Positions 1 to 5,335 of a DNA stretch of 5,335 nucleotides are shown piece after piece. This DNA comes from Methanomicrobiales archaeon (GTDB lineage Archaea > Halobacteriota > Methanomicrobia > Methanomicrobiales > JACTUA01). Numbering within the stretch: position 1 is the stretch's first letter; the number at the start of each line of letters is the position of its first letter. A program made the translations under genes and the position numbers. Below the pieces are notes generated by a model. It was not told where the DNA came from, searched no databases, and was given only the letters and a program-made list of their open reading frames with translations. The stretch is from the NCBI GenBank assembly GCA_028678715.1, contig JAJRCY010000075.1, positions 1 through 5,335 on the forward strand, written 5' to 3'.

Positions 1-99
1 CGGCGCGCCCGGGAGGAGCGGAACGCCGAGCGGTGCCTGGCCTTCACCGAGGGCGCCAAGCGCTGCGCCGAGGCCCTCGCCGTACTCCGTCACCGGTAG
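1..99 (+). CDS. C-terminal end of an unidentified protein (partial, 5' end outside window)
   Basis: Frame 1 is open from the window edge to a TAG at 97-99 and gives a 32-residue tail ending LAVLRHR. About 30 of the 32 codons end in G or C, the same bias as the certain genes here, and the frame stops 15 bp before the convergent hef gene ends. Both points argue for a real gene end rather than a chance frame. The visible tail is rich in Arg, Glu and Ala, contains two Cys (in ERCLAF and KRCAEAL) and should be helical. No domain can be recognised from so short a piece, so no function is proposed. The gene runs tail-to-tail with hef and is not in its operon. Confidence 0.6.
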   Translation, partial: RRAREERNAERCLAFTEGAKRCAEALAVLRHR

Positions 100-124
100 A
101 CCTTCGGTCTTCCGTCACCGGTAG
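86..124. repeat. 14-bp direct repeat spanning both convergent stop codons
   Basis: The sequence TCCGTCACCGGTAG occurs at 86-99 and again at 111-124, 25 bp apart, each copy containing the palindrome ACCGGT. The first copy supplies the TAG stop of the + strand gene. The second, read on the minus strand, supplies the Tyr-Arg-TGA end of hef. The match is perfect over 14 bases and stops at once on both sides. It may reflect a small local duplication that produced one of the gene ends; a regulatory role is not evident. Confidence 0.6.
98..110. other. Small hairpin between convergent genes (possible terminator)
   Basis: AGACC at 98-102 and GGTCT at 106-110 form a perfect 5-bp stem with a TTC loop, in the short gap between two convergent genes. 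Such a hairpin could help end transcription from either side. Neither strand has a run of T after it, and archaeal termination relies mainly on T-runs, so the terminator reading is weak. Confidence 0.25.
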
Positions 125-2358
125 GGTGTCCGCAGGATCTCGGCAATCGCCCGGGCGGTCTTCTCCCCGATCCCCTTCACCTCCCGCAGCGCAGCCTCGT
201 CCGCCGAAAGGACGGCGGCCAGAGAGCCGAACCGGGAGAGGAGCAGCCGGGCGCTCCTCGGGCCGACGGAGGGGAACGACGCCAGGATGTACTCCTGCTG
301 CTCCTTCGCCGAACGGTAGGACTTGTGGGGGTGCAGCTTCCGCTCGCCCGGCTCCCCCTCCTCGCGCCGGGCCAGGGCGAGTATCATCTCCGCGGTATCC
401 TCGTCGTCCCGGGTGAAGAAGACGGAGACCCCCAGGTCCACGGCGATGGCGGCCAGGGCGCCCCTGACGGCGTTGGGGTTCACGTCCCGTACCGAGTACA
501 GGTCCGGCCCCTCGACGATCAGCACCGGCCGCGGTGCAGAGGATGCCAGCGCCCGTACCTGGCCGAAGAGGTCCCGCTCCACCAGCGTGTCCATGAAGTC
601 CCGGGAGGTCTTGCGCTCGATGAGCACCCGGTCGCCGATGGCGTAGTCTCCCTGCTCCAGGCGGCGGAGCGTGATGCGGGCCCCCGCGCGGGAGAGGGCC
701 TCCACCACCCGTGAGGAGGTCTCCCGGTCGTCCACCGTGATCTCCGGTCCCGTGGCCACGAAGGCGTCGATGGCCAGCTGGCCCCGGGGGACCGCCGGTG
801 CAGCAGGAGGTGACAGGGAACGGGATGCGAGTGTCTTGATCCCGGAGAGCATGGCCCGCTCCTTCATTTGGCTCACCCAGCGGTATGCCTCGTCGGAGGT
901 GCCCTTCGTCACGAGGACGATGATCTTTCCGGCGCCGTGGCGCCCGGTCCTCCCCTTGCGCTGGATGGACCGGATCTCCGACGGCACCGCCTCGTAGAAG
1001 ATCACCATGTCGGTCGAGGGCACGTCCAGGCCCTCCTCGCCCACGGAAGTGGCGATCAGCACCCGGAACTCCCCCTCCCGGAACCGGCGGAGTGCATCGA
1101 TCTGCTGCTTCTGTGACAGCCCCCGCTCGGCATCCTTCGCCGCCTGCCCGACGAACCTTTCGGCGGGAATCCCCAGGGACTTCAGGTGGTCTACGATCAG
1201 CTGCACGGTGTCCCGGTAGGTGGCAAAGATGATTATCCGGCTGTCGGGGTGCGCCCCCAGCTGGGCCCGTACCAGGGAACCCGCGATGCCCAGTTTCGGG
1301 TGGAGCTCCTCCGTCCATTCCGTGGCGGTCTGTGCGAGCCTCCGGAAGTGCGGGTCCTGTGACAGCCGCCGGCTCGCCTTCGAAGCGGCCATTCCCGCCC
1401 CTTCCGCGGCCAGCTTCTCCAGGTACCGCTTCAAGGCCCCGCTCCCCTGGGACTCGGCGAGGGCGATGGCATGGCGCAGCTTCATGATCTCGGCGTACAC
1501 CGACGCCGCCTGGTAGGCGGTCCGGTCATGGTGCCGGATCCGGTCCTGGATCTGGGCGTTCAGCTGGTTCAGGGACCGGATGGTGAGGGAATCGGGCTTC
1601 GGGACCGGAAATCCCAGGCCCGCCAGGTACCGGAGCCGGCTGCCCAGCTGCTGCTGGAGGGTTTCGACAGCCCGGGCAAGGGGCGCGGGGAGCTGCACCG
1701 GCACGTACTGGATCTCCCGCTCGTGCACGTACGGGCGGACGTCCTCGTCGGTCTCCACCCGGGTCTCCACGTGCCCGATGGCCAGGTGTTCGCAGACCTC
1801 CTGGATCTTCTCCCGAACCCCCCCGGGCGATGCGGTCATGGCCAGGATCAGGGGTTTATTCGCATCCTTCAGGTACCGTTCGGCAATGAAGACGTACGCA
1901 TAGTTCCCCACGGCACGGTGGCACTCGTCCACCACGAGGAGTGTCACGTCGCCGAGCACGTACCTGCCGGCGATCAGGTCGTTCTTCACCGCCTGGGGAG
2001 TGGCGAAGGCCACCCGGGCGGACCGCCACCCCTCCGCCCGCTCCTCCGGGGGTGTCTCGCCGGTGAACATCACGAACGGCGGGGGCTGGTCCGGCCCGGT
2101 GCCGGGGAGGGCCAGCAGCCGTTCAAAGAACCGGAGGTGCTGCTCGACGAGGGGTTTCGTGGGGGCCAGCACGAGCACCCGCCCGCCCTCGTTGTGGAGC
2201 CGGGAGGCGGCAACCAGGAGGGCCACCGCGGTCTTGCCGAGACCGGTGGGAAGCACCACCATCGTGTTCCTCTCCAGGGCCTGGAGCGCGATGGTCAGCT
2301 GGTACTTCCGTTCCTCAAGGCTCTCGGGCCGTACCAGCGGGTGGGTGACGTACTTCAT
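115..2358 (-). CDS. hef: Hef, archaeal XPF/FANCM-family helicase-nuclease for stalled forks
   Basis: A 747-aa protein that unwinds and cleaves forked or branched DNA, acting at stalled replication forks. SF2 helicase motifs are complete: PTGLGKT (37-43, Walker A), DECH (144-147, where the family often has DEAH), TAS (175-177), TSVGEEGLD (437-445) and QRKGRTGR (466-473). The charged helical region at about 200-350 fits the extra domain Hef carries between its two helicase lobes. A Pro/Ala-rich linker (about 511-538) holds a PCNA-binding-like motif, QLAIDAFV (527-534). The ERCC4 nuclease domain (about 539-665) has VDDRE (542-546), GD (570-571) and ERKTSRD (581-587), matching the family GD-Xn-ERK-X3-D active site. 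Two helix-hairpin-helix motifs follow, FPSVGPRSA (695-703) and VKGIGEKTA (727-735). The length suits euryarchaeal Hef and both activities look intact. The ATG overlaps the glyS stop as ATGA and lacks a clear Shine-Dalgarno, suggesting translational coupling to glyS. Confidence 0.95.
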   Translation of the reverse strand: MKYVTHPLVRPESLEERKYQLTIALQALERNTMVVLPTGLGKTAVALLVAASRLHNEGGRVLVLAPTKPLVEQHLRFFERLLALPGTGPDQPPPFVMFTGETPPEERAEGWRSARVAFATPQAVKNDLIAGRYVLGDVTLLVVDECHRAVGNYAYVFIAERYLKDANKPLILAMTASPGGVREKIQEVCEHLAIGHVETRVETDEDVRPYVHEREIQYVPVQLPAPLARAVETLQQQLGSRLRYLAGLGFPVPKPDSLTIRSLNQLNAQIQDRIRHHDRTAYQAASVYAEIMKLRHAIALAESQGSGALKRYLEKLAAEGAGMAASKASRRLSQDPHFRRLAQTATEWTEELHPKLGIAGSLVRAQLGAHPDSRIIIFATYRDTVQLIVDHLKSLGIPAERFVGQAAKDAERGLSQKQQIDALRRFREGEFRVLIATSVGEEGLDVPSTDMVIFYEAVPSEIRSIQRKGRTGRHGAGKIIVLVTKGTSDEAYRWVSQMKERAMLSGIKTLASRSLSPPAAPAVPRGQLAIDAFVATGPEITVDDRETSSRVVEALSRAGARITLRRLEQGDYAIGDRVLIERKTSRDFMDTLVERDLFGQVRALASSAPRPVLIVEGPDLYSVRDVNPNAVRGALAAIAVDLGVSVFFTRDDEDTAEMILALARREEGEPGERKLHPHKSYRSAKEQQEYILASFPSVGPRSARLLLSRFGSLAAVLSADEAALREVKGIGEKTARAIAEILRTPYR

Positions 2359-4076
2359 GGGGAGAGGGACGCAAAGGAGGCGGTGCCGTCGATGAGGCTC
2401 CGGAGAGCGGGGATGAGCGCCTCCCTGCGGACCCGCACCTGGGCCATGGAGTCCCGGTCCCGGAGGGTGACGGTACCGTCCTCCATGGTCGTGTAGTCCA
2501 CGGTGATGGCAAAGGGCGTGCCCACCTCGTCCTGCCGGCGGTAGCGCCGGCCGATGGCACCCGAGTCATCGTACTCCGCAAGGATGCCGGCCCCGATCAG
2601 CTCCCGGTGGATCTCCTCTGCCCGGCCGTCCAGGCCGTCCCGGTTGACGAGCGGGAAGACCGCTGCCCGGACCGGCGCCACCGCCGGGGGGAACCGGAGC
2701 ACCCTCCGCACCTCGCCCTCCACCACCTCCTCGGCGTACGCATGCTCCAGAACCGCGTAGCACATGCGGTCAATGCCGTAGGATGGCTCGATGACGTGGG
2801 GCATCACCTCCTCGCCCCGCACCTCCACCTCCTCCTCCCTGACCTGGTAGAGGGACGGTGGGATCAGGTGTGTCTCGCCGTCCACCGTCACTCGGGCCCC
2901 TTCGGGCCCGGGGTCGGCGGCCGCGAGAGCATCCGCCACCGCCTTCGCGTTCCCCCGGAACCGGGGCCCCAGCACCTTCATGTCCGGGACGATCCGGCGC
3001 CGCCGCTCCATCCGCGGGGTCTCCAGCGGGAGAAAGACAGTAAGCGCAGTGCCGCTGGCCTGGGAATGGGCCCGGAGATCGTAGTCCGTCCGGTCGGCGA
3101 TGCCCACCAGCTCCACCCAGCCGAACCGCTCGGAGAGCACCTCGGCATCCCAGCAGTCCATGGCGTAGTGGGCCCGTTCGTCCTGGAGGTGCTGGCGGAA
3201 GCGGAGCCTCTTCCCGTCCACCCCGATCCGCACCAGCAGGTCATGGGTGAGGGCCATGTAGTAGGCCACGTACTGGTTCGCGATGATCCCCTCCTCCACC
3301 GCCTCGCCCATCGCCACCTCCACGGGCGCCGCCCCTGACGTCTGCTGGTCGATGCCCAGCAGGGGGACCCGGTAGGACGCATACCGGTCGAACCGGGGGT
3401 GATCCTTCCGGGCCGGGTGCACGAAGATCTCGGCCTCGGCCTGGGTGAACTCCCGGAGCCGGATCATGCCCTGACGGGGCGAGATCTCGTTCCGGTAGGA
3501 TTTGCCGACCTGCACCGCTCCGAAGGGCAGCCGGTCACGGTAGAACCGGAGCAGACGGGAGAAGTCGGTGAAGATCCCCTGGGCGGTCTCCGGGCGGAGG
3601 TAGCCCTTCCGCTGGGAGCCGGGCCCGATGCTGGTCTGGAACATCAGGTTGAAGGCAAAGACCGCGACATCCCCGAGCTCCTCCCCGCAGGAGGGGCAGG
3701 GCACCGTTTTCAGGACGCAGGCCAGCTCTTCGGAGGGCATGGCGCCGGCATTGGCCACCCCCGCACCCGCTGCGGCATGGTCCGCCCGGAGGTACTCCCC
3801 GCACCGGAGGCACTGGCACATCTTGTCCGAGAATCCCTTCACGTGCCCGGATGCGATGTAGATGGGCTCCACACCGATTGTCGGGCACTCGATCTCGTAG
3901 TACCCCTCCCGGATCACGTAGAAATCCCGCCAGATCTCTTCGATCCTCCGCTTCAGGAGCGCACCCATCGGGCCGTAGTCAAAGAACCCGGCCACGGACC
4001 CGTAGATCTCGGAGGACGGCCAGATGAAGCCCCTGCGCCGGGCCAGCTCGGTTACCCTGTCGTAGACGTCACTCAT
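2355..4076 (-). CDS. glyS: Glycyl-tRNA synthetase, archaeal/eukaryotic homodimeric type
   Basis: Class II synthetase of 573 aa that joins glycine to tRNA-Gly in the cytoplasm. Numbered from the ATG at 4076: the motif 1 region with YGSVAGFFDYGP (25-36); a cysteine-rich insert with CLRC (89-92) and CPSC (127-130), probably a zinc site; the family segment LRPETAQGIF (160-169); motif 2 from RNEISPRQG to EFTQAE (195-214); motif 3 EPSYGIDR (430-437); and a C-terminal anticodon-binding domain (about 467-565). This is the alpha2 enzyme, not the bacterial alpha/beta type. An in-frame GTG at 4083-4085 could add three residues. I prefer the ATG because GTGAT, complementary to the archaeal 16S tail, lies four bases before it and includes that very GTG. 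It is the first gene of an operon with hef, sharing a 4-bp overlap. All class II motifs are present. Confidence 0.96.
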   Translation of the reverse strand: MSDVYDRVTELARRRGFIWPSSEIYGSVAGFFDYGPMGALLKRRIEEIWRDFYVIREGYYEIECPTIGVEPIYIASGHVKGFSDKMCQCLRCGEYLRADHAAAGAGVANAGAMPSEELACVLKTVPCPSCGEELGDVAVFAFNLMFQTSIGPGSQRKGYLRPETAQGIFTDFSRLLRFYRDRLPFGAVQVGKSYRNEISPRQGMIRLREFTQAEAEIFVHPARKDHPRFDRYASYRVPLLGIDQQTSGAAPVEVAMGEAVEEGIIANQYVAYYMALTHDLLVRIGVDGKRLRFRQHLQDERAHYAMDCWDAEVLSERFGWVELVGIADRTDYDLRAHSQASGTALTVFLPLETPRMERRRRIVPDMKVLGPRFRGNAKAVADALAAADPGPEGARVTVDGETHLIPPSLYQVREEEVEVRGEEVMPHVIEPSYGIDRMCYAVLEHAYAEEVVEGEVRRVLRFPPAVAPVRAAVFPLVNRDGLDGRAEEIHRELIGAGILAEYDDSGAIGRRYRRQDEVGTPFAITVDYTTMEDGTVTLRDRDSMAQVRVRREALIPALRSLIDGTASFASLSP

Positions 4077-4126
4077 TGCAATCACGGGGGGGTGCCACAG
4101 TACTCCCCGGTATATCAGCGGCCGAG

Positions 4127-4133
4127 ATTAAAA
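4127..4133 (-). promoter_or_regulatory. Candidate TATA box of the glyS-hef operon
   Basis: Read on the minus strand this is TTTTAAT, the only A/T-only stretch of this length close upstream of glyS. A start site about 25 bp downstream would fall near 4103 and leave a leader of about 27 nt that still includes the GTGAT ribosome site. No purine-rich BRE is evident just upstream. A weaker alternative is GATATA (minus strand, 4111-4116), which would leave a leader of only about 10 nt. Confidence 0.35.
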
Positions 4134-4140
4134 CCATGCG

Positions 4141-4161
4141 AGAACCGGGCCCTCCGGTTTT
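4141..4161. promoter_or_regulatory. Palindrome just upstream of the glyS TATA box, possible operator
   Basis: AACCGG at 4143-4148 and CCGGTT at 4154-4159 form a perfect inverted repeat around GCCCT. It extends to 8 pairs if one G-T wobble and an outer A-T are allowed. It sits about 8 bp upstream of the candidate TATA box of glyS, where a dimeric activator or repressor could bind. The alternative is an RNA hairpin followed by TTTT on the + strand, but no + strand gene ends before it. Confidence 0.3.
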
Positions 4162-4462
4162 CCTGATCCCTTCCCCGGGTCCTCCCCACACCCTGTGTGC
4201 TGTACCGTTCCTCCCGGATCACCATCATTCTTCCTTTCCCGGCGAGATGACCGCAGAGGGGGCTCCTGCCTCCGCATCCGGGGGACGGAGGACATGCGAT
4301 GGGGAAGGGAGAATAGCACCTGTGAGCCGGAACCTGCGGATGGTTTCCCGCCAGGGACTCTGTGCATCCCTGCCTGCCGGAATCCCTCTGATGGTGCCAG
4401 CAAAAAACTATACAATTGGAATCCACCATGATAATAGTTTCTCTCTGTACCCTGTGATACCA

Positions 4463-4470
4463 TTAAATAT
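4463..4470 (+). promoter_or_regulatory. Candidate TATA box of the tandem-HTH gene
   Basis: TTAAATAT resembles the archaeal TATA consensus and lies in the A/T-rich end of the intergenic gap. Transcription would begin about 25 bp downstream, near 4490-4495, giving a leader of about 20 nt before the ATG at 4514 that contains the GTGA motif. A second, poorer candidate is CTATACAA at 4408-4415. No clear BRE is visible upstream of either. Confidence 0.5.
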
Positions 4471-4502
4471 GATTGGGGTTACTGTAATCTCCAATATTCA
4501 GT

Positions 4503-4506
4503 GTGA
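4503..4506 (+). promoter_or_regulatory. Ribosome binding site that decides the start at 4514
   Basis: GTGA, preceded by T, matches the core of the archaeal Shine-Dalgarno (GGTGA) and lies 7 bases before the ATG at 4514-4516. The earlier in-frame ATG at 4469-4471 overlaps the candidate TATA box and has no such motif, so it is unlikely to be the start. Confidence 0.5.
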
Positions 4507-4513
4507 CCCGCAC

Positions 4514-5122
4514 ATGGATGACGATAACAGGAAGAAACAGCTGCTGGATCTTTTTGCCACCATCACCAGCAAGACCAAGATCGTCGAACCGATGAAAAAG
4601 ATACACGGATCCCTCCGGGACAGGGATGCCATCGAGCGGGAGATCGCCCTGATCATGCGGGAGATCCTGGACAAGGGTTTCTTCAAGACCAAGCTCACCC
4701 CGCGCCAGCTGGCCCGTCTCGTCATGACCTTCCACGACGACAAGAACGATACCGAGATCGCCCGGGCGCTGGGGGACGAGAAGCTCTCCAAGACGGTGGC
4801 GAGGGCCCGTGTCCGACTCAAGCTCTTCCGGGACCTGGACTTCAACATGCCCTTCTCCCGGGACCAGATGGAGGAGCTCATTGACTCCGGGAAGACGCTG
4901 AAGGATGTGAGCGAGGCACTGGAGATCTCCCCGTCCACGCTCCGGGAGTACCGCCACGTGATCGAGGAGGAGAAGGATCCCACCCTGGACCCCTACCTGA
5001 CCCGGATCCACGACGTGATGGAGGACCGGGACCTCTCCGAGCAGATGACCCGGGGCCTGATCCAGGACGGCCTGGCCGAGGCCATCGACATCACGGAAGC
5101 CGAGTTGATCGACGTCGGCTGA
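4514..5122 (+). CDS. Tandem helix-turn-helix protein, CMI4-like (conditioned medium-induced protein 4 family)
   Basis: A 202-aa, strongly charged cytoplasmic protein without signal peptide or membrane segment. The N-terminal 60 residues are helical and rich in Lys, Arg, Asp and Glu. Two helix-turn-helix units follow: LTPRQLARLV through DTEIARALGDEKLSKTVARARVRLKLF (61-105), and FSRDQMEELIDSGKTLKDVSEALEISPSTLREYRHVI (114-150). An acidic tail (171-202) contains DLSEQMTRGLIQDGLAEA. The order of the two HTHs and the DLSEQ...DGL tail recall, from memory, archaeal proteins annotated 'conditioned medium-induced protein 4', known in haloarchaea and methanogens. Their function is not established; a DNA-binding regulator is an inference from the HTHs. 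The ATG at 4514 is chosen for its GTGA ribosome site; longer in-frame starts run into the promoter. It is transcribed divergently from glyS-hef and appears monocistronic. Confidence 0.8.
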   Translation: MDDDNRKKQLLDLFATITSKTKIVEPMKKIHGSLRDRDAIEREIALIMREILDKGFFKTKLTPRQLARLVMTFHDDKNDTEIARALGDEKLSKTVARARVRLKLFRDLDFNMPFSRDQMEELIDSGKTLKDVSEALEISPSTLREYRHVIEEEKDPTLDPYLTRIHDVMEDRDLSEQMTRGLIQDGLAEAIDITEAELIDVG

Positions 5123-5145
5123 GCCCGCGTGTTCACTTCGGCACC

Positions 5146-5156
5146 TCTTATTTTTT
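5146..5156 (+). terminator. T-rich terminator of the tandem-HTH gene
   Basis: TCTTATTTTTT begins 23 bases after the TGA at 5120-5122, and a second T-run (TTCTTTT) follows at 5162-5168. Archaeal RNA polymerase commonly stops at such oligo-T tracts without needing a hairpin, and this is the T-richest spot in an otherwise GC-rich window. Confidence 0.6.
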
Positions 5157-5203
5157 CGCGGTTCTTTTCAGATATTCAGATCGACTCCGAGTGGGACGCT
5201 CCA

Positions 5204-5226
5204 GGGGGGGACCTGCGGTCCCCCCC
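5204..5226. repeat. Perfect 10-bp hairpin, left end of the structured element
   Basis: Seven G plus ACC (5204-5213) pair perfectly with GGTCCCCCCC (5217-5226) across a TGC loop. The stem is almost all G-C and would be very stable. It has no T-run after it, so it is not a standard terminator; it fits better as the outer hairpin of the inverted-repeat element. Confidence 0.75.
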
Positions 5227-5276
5227 CGCCGCGTGGGCGCCCCCCCCAGGCGAGGATGGTTCTCCATGTCGGTCTT

Positions 5277-5289
5277 ACCGATGATCGGT
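5277..5289. repeat. Central palindrome of the structured element
   Basis: ACCGAT and ATCGGT flank a single G, a perfect 6+6 palindrome in the 34-nt centre of the element. The heptamer TCGGTCT also occurs twice around it, at 5269-5275 and 5285-5291. This could be a protein-binding site or the tip of a folded RNA or cruciform. Confidence 0.5.
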
Positions 5290-5318
5290 CTATCCTCCCC
5301 GGGGGATGCCCACGCGGC

Positions 5319-5333
5319 GGGGGCGGAGCCCCC
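5319..5333. repeat. 6-bp G/C hairpin, right end of the structured element
   Basis: GGGGGC (5319-5324) pairs with GCCCCC (5328-5333) around a GGA loop. It mirrors the position of the longer left-end hairpin relative to the 16-bp core, which supports reading the two as ends of one element. It shares bases with the core arm, so core stem and end hairpin are partly alternative folds. Confidence 0.6.
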
Positions 5334-5335
5334 AA

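Larger units (their letters stand above)
4077..4513. other. Divergent intergenic region without a convincing gene
   Basis: This 437-bp gap separates the start of glyS from the start of the tandem-HTH gene. The left three quarters are GC-rich and the last 110 bp are clearly A/T-richer, as expected for a promoter. The + strand frame of the downstream gene stays open back to 4076. That stretch translates to a Pro/Gly-rich chain without recognisable domains or the strong G/C third-position bias of the true genes, so I treat it as non-coding. It contains a palindrome near the glyS promoter, a 6-bp stem (CCTCCG 4269-4274 with CGGAGG 4286-4291) and another (CAGGGA with TCCCTG, about 4352-4372). A small RNA gene cannot be excluded, but nothing recognisable is seen. 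Confidence 0.7.
5204..5333. repeat. Structured inverted-repeat element, MITE/REP-like or structured RNA
   Basis: The 16-bp sequence CCCCCGCCGCGTGGGC (5223-5238) returns exactly as its reverse complement at 5308-5323. The pairing resumes further in: GAGGAT at 5252-5257 with ATCCTC at 5292-5297, with C-runs and G/C-rich sequence of unequal length between. Outside the core each arm carries its own hairpin, GGGGGGGACC/GGTCCCCCCC on the left and GGGGGC/GCCCCC on the right. The 34-nt centre (5258-5291) holds a further palindrome and a repeated TCGGTCT. No coding frame is apparent. The design of terminal inverted repeats around a short non-coding centre suggests a non-autonomous mobile repeat or an extragenic palindromic repeat; a structured transcript is the alternative. 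Target-site duplications are not visible, and the right end lies within 2 bp of the window edge, so the boundaries are uncertain. Confidence 0.65.

Noticed and set aside
44..1318. 424-codon open frame on the minus strand overlapping hef
   Set aside because: It is a Gly/Pro/Arg-rich shadow of hef in another frame, typical of GC-rich DNA; the hef frame has complete helicase and nuclease motifs.
1471..2496. 341-codon open frame on the + strand opposite hef and the end of glyS
   Set aside because: Antisense shadow with no domain; it crosses the glyS-hef junction and has no promoter.
4195..4431. Small open frames in the 4077-4513 gap (for example 78 codons on the + strand, 104 and 111 on the minus strand)
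   Set aside because: No recognisable domain, no clear ribosome sites and composition unlike the real genes nearby.
4076..4513. In-frame N-terminal extension of the tandem-HTH protein back to 4076
   Set aside because: The extension is Pro/Gly-rich, lacks strong G/C third-position bias, covers the promoter-like A/T-rich zone and overlaps the glyS start. A good ribosome site points to the ATG at 4514.
4463..5011. 182-codon minus-strand frame opposite the tandem-HTH gene
   Set aside because: Antisense shadow; the + strand frame shows two HTH units, a ribosome site and a following T-rich terminator.
5204..5333. CRISPR repeat or rho-independent terminator
   Set aside because: There is only one inverted pair with no regular spacers, and no T-run follows either hairpin; the T-rich terminator lies earlier, at 5146-5156.

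Overview
The window looks like chromosomal DNA from a GC-rich euryarchaeon, most probably a methanogen of the Methanomicrobiales (Methanoculleus/Methanofollis-like). This rests on an archaeal Hef helicase-nuclease, an archaeal/eukaryotic-type glycyl-tRNA synthetase, an archaeal tandem-HTH protein resembling the 'conditioned medium-induced protein 4' family, near-total G/C at third codon positions, GTGA-type ribosome sites and TATA-like boxes in the AT-rich gaps. The order-level assignment is an inference; no rRNA or methanogenesis gene is present.

Layout, left to right. Positions 1-99 hold the last 32 codons of an unrecognised gene on the + strand. It converges on hef, which ends at 115, and a 14-bp direct repeat covers both stop codons with a small hairpin between its copies. 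From 115 to 4076 the minus strand carries a two-gene operon, glyS then hef, joined by an ATGA overlap (2355-2358). Hef is complete: SF2 helicase, linker with a PCNA-binding-like motif, intact XPF/ERCC4 nuclease motif and two helix-hairpin-helix motifs. GlyRS is also complete. Positions 4077-4513 are a 437-bp divergent intergenic region holding the likely promoters of both flanking genes, several inverted repeats and no convincing gene. Positions 4514-5122 encode a 202-aa tandem helix-turn-helix protein on the + strand, followed by a T-rich terminator.

The right edge (5204-5333) is a compact, highly structured non-coding element. Two inverted arms share a perfect 16-bp core, each arm starts with its own G-run/C-run hairpin, and a 34-nt centre contains a further palindrome. 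It looks like a MITE/REP-type repeat or a structured RNA and is the least explained part of the window.

Functionally this is mostly housekeeping: charging of tRNA-Gly, repair or restart of stalled replication forks, and a probable DNA-binding regulator. The only possible new element is the terminal structured repeat; I see no multi-gene defence or mobile system.
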